Positions 16,674 through 25,189 of a stretch of 64,000 bases of DNA are shown in pieces. Origin of the DNA: Myxococcales bacterium. GTDB lineage: Bacteria; Myxococcota_A; Bradymonadia; UBA7976; UBA1532. The stretch is from assembly GCA_020633465.1 (NCBI GenBank), contig JACKDN010000013.1, positions 1 through 64,000 of the forward strand, written 5' to 3'. The notes beneath the pieces were generated by a model, which worked only from the letters and a program-made list of their open reading frames with translations, ran no database searches and had not been told where the DNA came from. The position numbers and the translations under genes were made by a program. Each line of letters opens with the position of its first letter. Within the stretch, counting starts at the first letter, position 1.

Positions 16674-18175
16674 GGGGTCTCCGGGGCCGAACCAGTCGCG
16701 CGGCGCGCGCACAGCGTCGCCAGCGCCATGATGGGGATCTGCGGGTTCACGCCGGTGTTGGTCGGGAAGACGCTCGAGTCGGCGACGTACAGGCCGTCGA
16801 CGGCGTGGTGGCGGAAGTCGGGGCGCACGACGCCGCGGCGCGGATCGCTGGCCATGGCACAGGTGCCGAACATGTGCGTGATGGCGGCGGTGAAGGCGCG
16901 GGCGCTGCGTGGGCCGTCGCGCTCGAGGGCCCTCAGATCGGCGGGGCGGTCGGTCTGGACGGGGCCGCCGCGCACGCCGGGCAGCACGTGGTCGGCGCCG
17001 GCCGCCAGCATCATCTCGCCCAGCACGCGCAGGCCCCGGCGGAAGCGCGCGACGTCGCCGCGCGTGGGCCGGTAGGTGACGATGGGCCGGCCGCGCCACA
17101 CCCGCACGCGCCCGCGGGCCTCGGCCTTCACGGCGACGCCCCAGTCGAGGTGGTGGTCGAGGTCGGCCACGCGCGCGGCCAGCGCGCGGCCGGCGCCGGG
17201 CAGCCGCGCGGCGAGGATGGCCGGGCCGAAGCCCAGCGTCTCGAACTTGAGGCCCTCGTGCCGCAGGCCGATGACCTCGTGACCCTGCGTCGCCCCCTCC
17301 CACATGCGCACCGGCTGGGGGAAGCGGCCCGCCATCGACACGCCCGGGTGGCACTGGAAGTTGTGGCCGACGGGGCCCTGGCGCAGGCCGCTCGAGATCA
17401 GCAGCGCCGGTGTCTGCACCGCGCTGGCGGCGAGGATCACCCGGTCGGCCGTCACCGTGACGTCGCCGCCGCCGTCGGCGCGCCCGCGCACGCCCACGGC
17501 CCGGCCGCGGTGGTGCTCGACGACCCGGACCTCGACGCTGCTCAGCACGCGGGCGCCCGCCGCCTCGGCGTCGGCCAAGAGCGTCACGTCGACCGACGCC
17601 TTGCGACCCTTCGGGCACCCCTGCAGGCACCGCCCGAGCCCCTCGCAGCCGACGACGTTGCGCCGGATGGGGCGGTGGGCCAGGCCCAACGCCTCGGCGC
17701 CGATCGCCATCAAGCGGTTCTTCGGGCCGGCGACGGCGCCGTCGGTCGGCGCCACGCCCAGGCGCGCCTCGAGGTCGTCGGTCACCGCCTCGAGCGTGGA
17801 CCAGGGCAGCGCCTCGGCCAGCGCGCCGTCGGCGGCCACCCAGGCGGCGTGCACGTCGCGCGGCAAGCGCCAGCAGATGGCGCCGTTGATGGGCGAGCTG
17901 CCGCCGACCATGCGGCCCTGCACGTAGGGCAGGGGGGCCGGGCCGATCACCACCGACGCGCTCAGGTCGCGGTACATCGACGCCATCGCGTCGAAGGCCG
18001 AGGGCGGGAAGTCGGAGGGCTCGAAGAAGCGGCCGGCTTCGACCACCACGACGTCGGCGCCCCGCCGGGCGGCCTCGCGCGCGGCGGCGGCGCCGGCCGG
18101 TCCGCTGCCGACGATCACGACGTCGCAGCGCAGGTCGAGCGGCAGGGTCACGGCGCGACCGTCGATGCGCCTCAT
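16670..18175 (-). CDS. GMC-family FAD oxidoreductase
   Basis: The 501-residue product is a glucose-methanol-choline oxidoreductase: Rossmann FAD motif VIVGSGPAGAAAAREAA at about residues 20-36, Glu in VVVEAGRFF, GGSSPINGAICWR near 92, the Cys-rich GCEGLGRCLQGCPKGRK near 180 typical of steroid/long-chain alcohol members, and C-terminal ITHMFGTCAMASDP and NTGVNPQIPIMALA (FAD and substrate residues). It oxidises an alcohol, probably a lipid or sterol-like one judging by the Cys-rich segment. It sits in a four-gene overlapping operon headed by a GntR regulator. Neighbouring genes overlap it by 4 bases on both sides. Confidence 0.9.
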   Translation of the reverse strand: MRRIDGRAVTLPLDLRCDVVIVGSGPAGAAAAREAARRGADVVVVEAGRFFEPSDFPPSAFDAMASMYRDLSASVVIGPAPLPYVQGRMVGGSSPINGAICWRLPRDVHAAWVAADGALAEALPWSTLEAVTDDLEARLGVAPTDGAVAGPKNRLMAIGAEALGLAHRPIRRNVVGCEGLGRCLQGCPKGRKASVDVTLLADAEAAGARVLSSVEVRVVEHHRGRAVGVRGRADGGGDVTVTADRVILAASAVQTPALLISSGLRQGPVGHNFQCHPGVSMAGRFPQPVRMWEGATQGHEVIGLRHEGLKFETLGFGPAILAARLPGAGRALAARVADLDHHLDWGVAVKAEARGRVRVWRGRPIVTYRPTRGDVARFRRGLRVLGEMMLAAGADHVLPGVRGGPVQTDRPADLRALERDGPRSARAFTAAITHMFGTCAMASDPRRGVVRPDFRHHAVDGLYVADSSVFPTNTGVNPQIPIMALATLCARRATGSAPETP

Positions 18176-18546
18176 CGCGGCGCCCGCACGGTGGCCTGGA
18201 CGCCGGGATCGGCGAACAGCGCCAGGCAGCCGACCACCTTGGCGACCTCGAGCAGATCGCGGAACAGGGGCAGGCGGTCGGCGCGGCGGAGGACGGCGTC
18301 CCGCTGATCGGGTGAGAGGGCGGGCAACGTGCGGAAGTAACCCAGCAGCCAGGGCAGGACGGCGGCCTCGAGGGCGACCGCGGCGCGGAAGCCGAGGGCC
18401 AGGTGGGCGGGCGCGGCGGCCTCGAAGCGGGGCCAGAACGCGGCGAGGTCGACGCCGCCGGCGCCGGGCAGGGGATCGGCGGCGGGCAGCAGGGCGTCGA
18501 GCAGGGCGTCACGCCAGCGCAGCTCGGCGCGGGTCCAGCGCATCAC
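18172..18546 (-). CDS. Small helical protein coupled to GMC oxidoreductase
   Basis: The 124-residue product is hydrophobic and helical, with LLDALLPAADPLPGAGGVDL near the N-terminus. This resembles the start of small accessory subunits of GMC-type dehydrogenases (gluconate-2-dehydrogenase subunit-3 type), but no Tat signal is present and the assignment is only a similarity of pattern. It overlaps its neighbours by 4 bases on both sides. The start is one of two consecutive ATG codons (18546 or 18543); the first gives the ATGA overlap with the regulator's stop. It is likely a partner of the GMC enzyme. Confidence 0.7.
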   Translation of the reverse strand: MMRWTRAELRWRDALLDALLPAADPLPGAGGVDLAAFWPRFEAAAPAHLALGFRAAVALEAAVLPWLLGYFRTLPALSPDQRDAVLRRADRLPLFRDLLEVAKVVGCLALFADPGVQATVRAPR

Positions 18547-19295
18547 GGGTTGCCCACGGCGCGGGCGACGAGGCGCTCGCGGAAGCGGCGCACGGTCGCG
18601 GCGTCGACCACCGCCAGCGCGCGCTCGACCAGCGCCCCCAGCGCGTCGGGGTCGCCGCCGAAGGCCGACACCACGTCGGCCATGGTGGCCGCGTTGAGGC
18701 GGGCGTCGGCGTACATCGCGTGGGCCACGTCGGGCAGGCCCCGCACGATGACCGCGCTGGCGTTCAGGATGCCTTGGGCCACGCGGTTGCCGGTGGCCTC
18801 GACCAGGGTGTGGGCGAAGGCCAGGTCGGCCTCGCGGATGCCGTCGAGATCGCCCTCGGCGATGGCGCGCTGAAACTGCAGCGCCGCGTGCGCCAGATCG
18901 GTCGCGCGGGCGAGCAGCCGGTCACGGTGGCGCGCCACCAGGCGGGCGGCGAGCACGCGCCGCACCTCGAGGAAGTCGGCGAGGACGGCGGCGGCGCGCG
19001 GGGGATCGTCCAGCGTCGCCTCGAGCCAGAAGGGCAGAAGGGAGAGGTCGCCGGCGGCCCAGGGATCGGCGACGTGCAGGCCGCTGCCCTGGCGCGCGGT
19101 GACGAGCCCCCGCGCCTCGAGCCGGGCGACGACGCGCTGGATCGTCGAGGGGTTGACGTCGAAGCGCGCGGCCAGGGCGCGCACGGTGGGCAGCCGACTG
19201 CCGGGCGCATGGGAGCCGCGCAGCATCTCGAGCACCAGCACGCGCTCGAGCGCCGCGGGGGTGGTCTGGGGCGCCTTCACGGGCCGCGTCTCCAT
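18543..19295 (-). CDS. GntR-family (FadR-type) transcriptional regulator
   Basis: The 250-residue product has an N-terminal winged helix (residues about 15-80; LPTVRALAARFDVNPSTIQRVVARLEARGLV) and a C-terminal FCD-type all-helical ligand domain with DLAFAHTLVEATGN near residue 170. It is first in the operon and should regulate it, likely releasing DNA when a small acid or lipid-derived effector binds. The start at 19295 is chosen because the conserved DNA-binding domain begins just after it and a palindrome covers the start codon, consistent with autorepression. No Shine-Dalgarno sequence is visible; the predicted leader is only about 15 bases. Confidence 0.85.
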   Translation of the reverse strand: METRPVKAPQTTPAALERVLVLEMLRGSHAPGSRLPTVRALAARFDVNPSTIQRVVARLEARGLVTARQGSGLHVADPWAAGDLSLLPFWLEATLDDPPRAAAVLADFLEVRRVLAARLVARHRDRLLARATDLAHAALQFQRAIAEGDLDGIREADLAFAHTLVEATGNRVAQGILNASAVIVRGLPDVAHAMYADARLNAATMADVVSAFGGDPDALGALVERALAVVDAATVRRFRERLVARAVGNP

Positions 19296-19321
19296 TGAGT
19301 CACACAATTGTGTGAGACAAT
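19294..19321. promoter_or_regulatory. 28-bp palindromic operator over GntR start
   Basis: The 16-bp core TCACACAATTGTGTGA (19300-19315) is a perfect palindrome. Extension to 28 bp keeps 24 matching positions, with ATTG/CAAT ends. It overlaps the -10 box and start codon of the GntR gene, the expected place for a dimeric autorepressor. It is strikingly AT-rich for this DNA. Confidence 0.7.
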
Positions 19322-19346
19322 AAGCGTCTCTTTGGGCACCTGGCAA
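19317..19346 (-). promoter_or_regulatory. Promoter of the gntR-GMC operon
   Basis: Read leftward, TTGCCA (19346-19341, five of six) and TATTGT (19322-19317, four of six) are separated by 18 bases. The -10 lies inside the palindromic operator. Predicted transcription start is near 19310. Confidence 0.6.
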
Positions 19347-19529
19347 GCGCGGAATGTCGAGACGGCACGCGGCCCTCGCGCGTCCGCAGCGCGAAACGGC
19401 GTTCCGACGCCGAATGAACTTGACGCGCTGCCGGACAGGCGCGAAGGTCGCGTCGCCCGATGGAGTGTCGGGTAGGCGCTTCGCGTGCGCCCGCGATCAT
19501 GGCGGTCGTGGACGTCCGAGGCGTTTCAT

Positions 19530-19574
19530 GGTCCCGGAGGGGACCTTCGAGCAACTGCGGCTCGGACGAGCCGC
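19530..19574 (+). promoter_or_regulatory. Two hairpins with GGA loops in RRM-gene leader
   Basis: GGTCCC-GGAG-GGGACC (19530-19545) is a perfect 6-bp stem with a 4-base loop. GCGGCTC-GGAC-GAGCCGC (19557-19574) is a perfect 7-bp stem with a 4-base loop. Both expose GGA in the loop, the core recognised by CsrA/RsmA-type proteins. They lie 67-111 bases before the RRM start codon. The rest of 19322-19640 shows no gene. Confidence 0.45.
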
Positions 19575-19640
19575 CACGGGTCGTGAGAGGCCCGGGTAGA
19601 TGGCGCCGCTTCACAGGGTTCGGGCGCCGAGGAGACTCAG

Positions 19641-19964
19641 ATGTCGAAGAAGCTTTTTGTCGGCGGCCTCAGCTGGGGGACCGACGACCACGGCCTGCGC
19701 GCTGCCTTCGAGCAGTTCGGTGAGGTCACCGACGCCAAGGTCATCACCGAGCGCGACACCGGCCGCAGCCGTGGGTTCGGCTTCGTCACCTTCGCGGAGA
19801 GCGGCGACGCGGACGCCGCCATCGACGAGATGAACGGCGCCACCCTCGACGGGCGTACGCTGACCGTCAACGAGGCGCAGGAGCGCCGCGGTGGTGGCGG
19901 CGGCGGCGGCGGCGGTCCTCGCCGTGGCCCCGGCGGCGGCGGCGGCGGTCGCGGCCGCTACTGA
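19641..19964 (+). CDS. RRM-type RNA-binding protein with Gly/Arg-rich tail
   Basis: The 107-residue product is a single RNA recognition motif: RNP2 LFVGGL at residues 5-10 and RNP1 RGFGFVTF at about 44-51 with the aromatic residues needed for RNA stacking, followed from residue 82 by a Gly/Arg-rich tail (RGG-like). This is the standard bacterial Rbp form found in cyanobacteria and Myxococcota, often linked to cold response or RNA chaperoning. GAGGAG lies 7 bases before the ATG. The leader of about 320 bases with two hairpins suggests post-transcriptional control. A hairpin terminator follows. Confidence 0.95.
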   Translation: MSKKLFVGGLSWGTDDHGLRAAFEQFGEVTDAKVITERDTGRSRGFGFVTFAESGDADAAIDEMNGATLDGRTLTVNEAQERRGGGGGGGGGPRRGPGGGGGGRGRY

Positions 19965-20007
19965 GCCTCGGCTCCTTCACCGCGTCGGCTCGTCCGGCGC
20001 GCCTCGG

Positions 20008-20036
20008 ACCCCCGCCCGGCCTGGCCTGGTGGGGGT
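20008..20036 (+). terminator. Hairpin downstream of RRM gene
   Basis: ACCCCCGCC (20008-20016) pairs with GGTGGGGGT (20028-20036): 9 bp with one G-U pair and an 11-base loop, followed by TCGTCGTTTCT. The U-rich part is weak, but the position 44 bases past the stop suits a terminator. Confidence 0.5.
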
Positions 20037-20079
20037 TCGTCGTTTCTGGGATCCGTCGCGGGCGCGGCGGGCGCCCCGC

Positions 20080-21690
20080 TCACTCCCCGACCAGCACCAC
20101 CACCTGGATGTCCGGCCCCGGCCGCCCGATGAACTGGCGCACGCCGAGGCCCACCCGCCGGTAGCGCGCCTCGAGCAGGCTCTCGGGGGGCTCGAACTGC
20201 GCGAGGTCGGCCAGCTGCACCACCCAGCCGGAGCTGCGCCCGGTGACGCCGGCCCGGGCGGCCGCGTCGAGGGCGGCCTTGGGCTTGGCGTCGGGAGCCG
20301 AGGCCGCGCGGCGGGCGGCCTCGTCGAGAGGTCGCGAGAGGGCCAGGGGCGCGACGCGGGCCGAGCGGCGGGCCGCCTCGAGGCGCTCGAGCAGCGCGGC
20401 GCGGGCGGCCTCGGGATCCTCGATGATGGGCGCGGGCCGGGCGAACACCTGCGTGACGTACCAGGCGTCGTCGGCGCGCACGGCGGCGTAGCCGGCGGCG
20501 TCGAACGCGGGCGACAGGATGTTGCGGCGGTGGCCCAGGCTGCGCATCAGGCCGCGCTCGGCGTCCCACAGGCTGCGGTTGAGCGCGACGTTCTCGGCGT
20601 GCGTCGCGCTGCGATAGCGGGCGGTGTTCAGGCGCGCGGTCACGTCGCCGGTGCGCGGGCTGACGTGGCCGACGAAGCCGTTGCGGGCCATGTCTTCGCT
20701 GTGCCTCGTCGCCACCTGATCGAGGACGGGATCGCGGCGCAGCGGCGGCAGGTCGAAGCGGGCGCGATCGTTGTCGACCAGCCGCGCCACCTCGGCGGCC
20801 GGGTCGTCGATGTGGGCCTCGGCGGGCGGCCAGTGGGTGGAGAGGATGTCGGGCACGGGCTCGTCGACGTGCAGCGCGAGCTGCGTCAGCGGCGTGGGGC
20901 CGTGCGGGCCGTTGGCCAGGATCTCCACCGACCAGGGGCCGGGCGTGGCGACCAGGGTCAGGCTGAAGCGCGTGCCCCGGGCCTCGACCGGGGGCTCGAC
21001 GAAGGCGCCGTCGGGGGCGAGGGCCAGGGCCGAGACGTCGTGGTGATCGGGGGGCAGGGTGCCGGCGATGGTGATGCGCTCGCCGGCCGCGAAGGCGCGG
21101 GGCATCGGATCGATCTGCACGCCCTTGCGCGCGGTGAGGACGGCGACGACGCGGCGATCGGGCGCGTCGAGCAGGACGACCTCGCCGACCCCCACCTGCA
21201 GGGGGCCGGGCGTCGCGCGGACCGCGTCGCTCACGGCCTCCTCGACCACGCCCAGCCCCTCGGCGTTGGTGACGACGACGGACTGCCGCACGCCCCAGAC
21301 GGTGGCGCCGGCCGCGTCGAGCAGGAAGGCGAGGGGCTCGCTGGGGGCCAGCTCGCGGTGGGTGGCGTAGAAGCCGGCGAGCTCGCGCGCGGCCTGGCCC
21401 AGGGTCGGATCGTAGGTGCCGCCGGCCTCCTCGACGAGGGGCGCGTAGGTGCGGTCCTCGCTGGTGGGCCGGGACGCGCCGTAGCGATCGGTGGGCGGCT
21501 CGGCCAGCTCGACCATCAGGGGCGTGCCCGGGGGCGGCGGATCCGGGCGCGGGGCGGGCACGCCGGGCAACAGCACCCGCAGGCCCTCGGGCACGTCGGC
21601 CGGATCGATGCGGCCGCTGCGCAGGCCCAGGACGACGAAGAGGACGGCCGCGGCGCTCAGGAACACCAGCCAGGCGGCGGCGCGCTTCAC
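20080..21690 (-). CDS. CAP-domain (SCP/PR1) secreted or anchored protein
   Basis: The 536-residue product begins at GTG 21690 with an N-terminal membrane helix (AAAWLVFLSAAAVLFVVLGL), then a Pro-rich segment. A CAP domain lies at about residues 310-430, with RHSEDMARNGFVGHVSP, ATHAENVALN and SLGHRRNILSPAFDAAG carrying the expected His/Glu/His cavity residues and ending in YVTQVFARP. The middle region (about 60-300) looks like extra beta domains. CAP proteins act outside the cytoplasm; the precise role of bacterial members is mostly unknown. GTGA overlap at 21687-21690 couples it to the upstream Sel1-like gene. The last 100 residues are basic and helical. Confidence 0.8.
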   Translation of the reverse strand: MKRAAAWLVFLSAAAVLFVVLGLRSGRIDPADVPEGLRVLLPGVPAPRPDPPPPGTPLMVELAEPPTDRYGASRPTSEDRTYAPLVEEAGGTYDPTLGQAARELAGFYATHRELAPSEPLAFLLDAAGATVWGVRQSVVVTNAEGLGVVEEAVSDAVRATPGPLQVGVGEVVLLDAPDRRVVAVLTARKGVQIDPMPRAFAAGERITIAGTLPPDHHDVSALALAPDGAFVEPPVEARGTRFSLTLVATPGPWSVEILANGPHGPTPLTQLALHVDEPVPDILSTHWPPAEAHIDDPAAEVARLVDNDRARFDLPPLRRDPVLDQVATRHSEDMARNGFVGHVSPRTGDVTARLNTARYRSATHAENVALNRSLWDAERGLMRSLGHRRNILSPAFDAAGYAAVRADDAWYVTQVFARPAPIIEDPEAARAALLERLEAARRSARVAPLALSRPLDEAARRAASAPDAKPKAALDAAARAGVTGRSSGWVVQLADLAQFEPPESLLEARYRRVGLGVRQFIGRPGPDIQVVVLVGE

Positions 21691-22837
21691 GGCGCGGCCC
21701 AGGCGGCGCGGGCGCAGGCGGCGGCCACCTTGCGGGCGCAGGCGCGGGCGTACAGCGCGGCGGCGTCGGTGGCGTCGCGCCGGACGCCGGTGCCGGTCAG
21801 CCGCATGTCGGCCAGCTCGAGGCAGGCCTTGGCCTTGCGGGCCGTGCACTGCTGGCGCAGACGGCCGGAGCGGAGGGCGGCGGCGTTGTAGAGCGGCCCG
21901 TCGTCGGGATCGCGGGCCAGATCCATGCGGGCGGGGCACGAGGCGCCATGGCCGCCCTCGCAGGCCAGCCCGTACAGCAAGCGGGCGCGCAGCCGGTCGG
22001 CGCGGACGCCGCGCCCGGCCTCGACGGCGGCGGCCAGGGCGCCGCAGCCCGCGGCGTCGGCGAGATCGCAGGCGCGCTGCAGGTGGCGGGCGGCGGCGCG
22101 CGGATCGGCGGCGCGCTCGGCCGCGCCGCGGCAGGCCGCGCCGTCCCCGAGCGCGCAGCCGCGCTCGTAGGCGGCGGCGGCCGCGGCGTCGTCGGGGCCC
22201 AGGGCCGCGCCCAACGCGGCGCAGCTGCCGGCGTCGCCTGCGGCGCAGGCCGACCGCAGGCGGCGCGGCGGCGGGCGGATCGGCCTCGAGGTGGGCCAGC
22301 GCGGCGCAGGCCTGCGCGTCGGGCGCGGCGCAGGCCTCGGTGAGGCCTGGCGCAGCGCGGGCGGCGGGCGGCGACGACGGCGGCCAGGGCCTTCGGATCG
22401 AGCAGGCCGAGCCAGGTGGCGCAGGCGCGCGCGTCGCCGGCGGCGCAGCCCTTCTCGCACAGGGGGCGCGCCTCGGCGGGGTGGGCGGCGGCGCGCGCGA
22501 CGCCCAGCCCCCCGCAGCCCACGGGATCGCCGGCGGCGCAGGCGCGCTGGAAGGCGGCCTGGGCCGCGGAGGCGTCGGGCGCGCCGCCCTCGCCGTCGAG
22601 CAGCATCCAGCCCTGGTTGGTGCAGCCGGCCGCGTCGCCGGCGGCGCAGGCCTCGCCGTACAGGGCGCGGGCCCGGGCGTCGTCCCGCGGGACGCCGTCG
22701 CCGACGTAGTGGCGCGCGCCGAGGTCGTTGCAGGCGGCGGCGTCGCCGGCCTCGCAGGCCATCCGGCAGGCGGCCGGATCGGGGCAGGGGGCGGCCTGGG
22801 CGAGGCCGGCGAGCAGCAGCAGGGCGGGGGCGCGCAT
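21687..22837 (-). pseudogene. Sel1-like repeat protein, two apparent frameshifts
   Basis: The 5' part (22837 to about 22390) encodes a signal peptide (MRAPALLLLAGLAQA) and Cys-containing Sel1-like units of the type ACAAGDAAGCTNQGWML. Protein-like sequence then moves to a second frame near 22340-22370 (LTEACAAPDAQACAALAHLE) and to a third near 22250-22285 (ACAAGDAGSCAALGAALG), which runs to 21687. Joined, they give a periplasmic Sel1/TPR-like solenoid with a Cys pair per repeat, as in Cys-rich beta-lactamase-like Hcp proteins. The change points are in pure GC sequence, so sequencing error is quite possible. The gene is coupled to the CAP gene. No Shine-Dalgarno is visible; a -10-like box sits 6 bases before ATG. 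Confidence 0.6.
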
Positions 22838-22843
22838 GGGGCG

Positions 22844-22873
22844 AGTAGAGCGCTTGCCGGGCGCTGGTCGCAA
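22844..22873 (-). promoter_or_regulatory. Candidate promoter of Sel1-CAP genes, leaderless start
   Basis: Read leftward, TTGCGA (22873-22868) and TCTACT (22849-22844), each four of six, are 18 bases apart. The -10 ends 6 bases before ATG 22837, so transcription would begin at or next to the start codon. Confidence 0.4.
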
Positions 22874-22937
22874 GCGGCGCGCGGGCCGCGTGGGCGCCGC
22901 CGGCCGCCTTTGCCGTGATCGCCGCGACGGCTCCGCG

Positions 22938-22943
22938 TATCGT
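22938..22943 (+). promoter_or_regulatory. Candidate -10 box of SGNH-hydrolase gene
   Basis: TATCGT lies 23 bases before ATG 22967; GTGATC at 22915-22920 (three of six) would be the -35 at 17 bases. The -10 sequence matches those at 9817 and 15714. Confidence 0.35.
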
Positions 22944-22966
22944 GGGCGGGTCGGCTGGGAGGTGCC

Positions 22967-24058
22967 ATGCTGAGTCGGGGCGGGTTGATCGCGCTGTTGC
23001 TGCTGGCGGGGTGCGATGACGGCGGCGACGCGTCGCTGGAGGGATCCGACGCGGGGCGCGCGGACGCCGCGCGGGCCGACGGCGGGACGTTGGACGCGAC
23101 GACGGGGGACGCCTCGAGGGCGGACGCGGCGTCCTCGGACGCGCGGACCCCGGACGGCGCCGCCCCCGACGCGGCGCCGGTCGATCGGGGCCCGCCGCCC
23201 ACGCTCGAGCAGTGCTTCCCCTACGCGGCCGACGGCCTGGCCCCCGACTACACGCCCTTCATGCCGGTCATCGGCCATCACTGCGCCGGCACCCACCACC
23301 AGACCATCGGGCCGGTGCAGCGCGTGGTGTTCCTGGGCGACTCGGTCACCCGCGGCACGCCGCCGGCCCGGCTGTGGGAGTGGTACCGCGCCATCCTGAC
23401 CGAACGCCTCGTGGCCCTGCACGGCGAAGACCTGGTGGTCGACGACTGCTCGGCCTTCGGGGCGCGCACCGACGATCTGCTCATCGGGAAGCGTCAGATT
23501 CCTCAATGCTTTCCAGATGATGGCGACGACCGCGCGACGCTCGTGATCTTCACCGTCGGCGGCAACGACATCGCGAAGTGGGCGCAGGACAAGCTGGGCG
23601 CCGACGAGGCGATGCAGGCCGCCGAGGAGGCGTCGGATCTGCTCGACGACGCGCTGGCCTGGTTCCGCGAGCCGGGGCGCTTTCCCAACGGCGTGTCCGT
23701 CGTCTTCGCCAACCCCTACGAGTACACCGACGGCACCGGCGATCTGGCGTCCTGCGAGCTGTCCGCCGTCGCCGAGCTGGACGGCAACTGGATCGAGGGG
23801 GCCCCGGCGGTGCTGTACTTCCAGGAGCGCTTCATGCGCGCCGCGGTCACCTACGGCTTCGACCTGGTGTTCAGCCTCGAGCACTTCTGCGGGCACGGCT
23901 TCCACCACGACGATCCGGCCAGCCAGTGCTATCTGGGGCCCGACGCCGAGCTGTGGTTCGACTTCACCTGCATCCACCCGAACACACGGGGCCACTTGGC
24001 GCTGGCCGATCTGTTCTGGGCGACGATCACCGACGCGCCCCCGGAGGACGCGCCATGA
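22967..24058 (+). CDS. SGNH/GDSL hydrolase lipoprotein
   Basis: The 363-residue product has a lipoprotein signal (LIALLLLAGC, Cys16), an Asp/Ala linker to about residue 70, then an SGNH-hydrolase fold. Block I is VVFLGDSVTRG near residue 123 (catalytic Ser), block III GGND near 195 (Asn), and block V CIHPNTRGH near 342 (catalytic His with preceding acidic context). It should cleave an ester, acting outside the inner membrane. An extra Cys-rich segment near 308-320 may form disulphides. GGGAGG lies 5 bases before the ATG. The gene overlaps the next ATG by 4 bases. Confidence 0.85.
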   Translation: MLSRGGLIALLLLAGCDDGGDASLEGSDAGRADAARADGGTLDATTGDASRADAASSDARTPDGAAPDAAPVDRGPPPTLEQCFPYAADGLAPDYTPFMPVIGHHCAGTHHQTIGPVQRVVFLGDSVTRGTPPARLWEWYRAILTERLVALHGEDLVVDDCSAFGARTDDLLIGKRQIPQCFPDDGDDRATLVIFTVGGNDIAKWAQDKLGADEAMQAAEEASDLLDDALAWFREPGRFPNGVSVVFANPYEYTDGTGDLASCELSAVAELDGNWIEGAPAVLYFQERFMRAAVTYGFDLVFSLEHFCGHGFHHDDPASQCYLGPDAELWFDFTCIHPNTRGHLALADLFWATITDAPPEDAP

Positions 24059-24360
24059 TGCCACCGCACGTCGAACACACCGAGCCGGCCGACGGCGAGG
24101 TGCTCGAGGGCGACACCGTGGTGTTCCACGGCTGGAGCTTCGGCTTCTTCCCCGACGAGCCGGTGCTGGCCGTGGACGCGGACGGCTGCCCGGTCGACGT
24201 CGAGCGCCGCCTGGTGGGCGAGTGGGTGGGCGAGGGCGACTCGCCGGGCAGCCGTCAGTATCGGTCGAAGCTGGTGGTGCGCCTGATGGGCGTGACGCCG
24301 GGCGGCACCTACCGGGTGCGGTTCCTCGACGCCGAGATCACGCTGCGCGCGGCGCGCTGA
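24055..24360 (+). CDS. Small beta-sandwich-like protein coupled to SGNH hydrolase
   Basis: The 101-residue product has no signal peptide. Its pattern (HTEPADGEVLEGDTVVFHGWSFGFFPDE, then alternating strands ending in YRVRFLDAEITL) resembles an Ig-like or carbohydrate-binding beta-sandwich. The ATG at 24055 overlaps the SGNH stop; a second ATG follows at 24058. Tight coupling suggests it works with the SGNH hydrolase, but lacking a signal peptide it would stay cytosolic unless exported otherwise. The family is not recognised. Confidence 0.6.
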   Translation: MMPPHVEHTEPADGEVLEGDTVVFHGWSFGFFPDEPVLAVDADGCPVDVERRLVGEWVGEGDSPGSRQYRSKLVVRLMGVTPGGTYRVRFLDAEITLRAAR

Positions 24361-24374
24361 GCGCCTCGGGGCGA

Positions 24375-25103
24375 TCAGCGATCCCAGTGACGGGCGAAGA
24401 CCTGGTCGCGCCAGGCCAGGACGTCGGGGTACGCGGCGGCCAGCGCGTCGCGGGTCCAGCAGCGCCGGCTGGCCGGGCCCAGGCGCACGTAGGTGTCGGC
24501 GACCGGTCGCACGAACTGCAGCGAGACGGCCAGCGCGAGGTCGGCGTAGGTGAGGGGGCCCTCCAGGTAGGCGCGGCCGTCGGCGAGCGCCTCGCGCGCC
24601 GCCTCGAGGGCGAGGCCGATGGTCTCGAGGGCGGCGTCCTCGCGCACGGTGCGCAGGTCGTACTTGCGGGTGAGGAAGCGCGCCCCGGCCGTGGCGACGC
24701 CGCGCAGCGGGCGCTGCAGCGAGCGGGGCACGGGCACGCTCTCGGCGAGGGCGGCGGGATCGTCCATCACGCGGGCCGTCGTCAGCGCGCGGCCGGCGGC
24801 GCACACGTCCTCGCTGATCTGGTTCCAGCGCGAGATGGCGTCGGCCAGCTCGTCGGGGAAGAGCGGCGCGCCCTGGCCGACCGCCTCGGCGCGGCGGGCG
24901 ATGTCGAAGGAGTCGTCGTGGACGCCCGCCTCGTCGATCAGCACCGGCACCGTCACGCGGCGGCGGCGAAGGCGGGCCTGCAGCAGCGGCTCGCCCAGCA
25001 TGGGCAGGTACTCGCGCCAGCGGTAGGGCACGCGGTGATGGTCGAGCGCCCAGCGCGCCTTGAGCGACCAGGGAGAGTAGGACAAGCCGATCAGGCGCCG
25101 CAT
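24375..25103 (-). CDS. Glutathione S-transferase-like protein
   Basis: The 242-residue product has an N-terminal thioredoxin-like GST half (LIGLSYSPWSLKARWALDHHRVPY at residues 4-27, VTVPVLIDEAGVHDDSFDIARRAE near 50-73; the V-P-V/L and D-S pattern binds the glutathione backbone) and an all-helical C-terminal half with YLEGPLTYADLALAVSLQFV near 185, typical of GSTs. The SPW in place of a classical Ser/Cys catalytic site leaves the activity open. Start at 25103 is set by the conserved N-terminus. It is cytosolic and stands alone. Confidence 0.85.
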   Translation of the reverse strand: MRRLIGLSYSPWSLKARWALDHHRVPYRWREYLPMLGEPLLQARLRRRRVTVPVLIDEAGVHDDSFDIARRAEAVGQGAPLFPDELADAISRWNQISEDVCAAGRALTTARVMDDPAALAESVPVPRSLQRPLRGVATAGARFLTRKYDLRTVREDAALETIGLALEAAREALADGRAYLEGPLTYADLALAVSLQFVRPVADTYVRLGPASRRCWTRDALAAAYPDVLAWRDQVFARHWDR

Positions 25104-25189
25104 GGGACCTCGGACGCGCGGCCGCACCGCGCGGGGCAGTCGGTCGGTCGGGCCGGGGACGCGGGGGCGTCCCGGGCGGCTCGCTCTGG

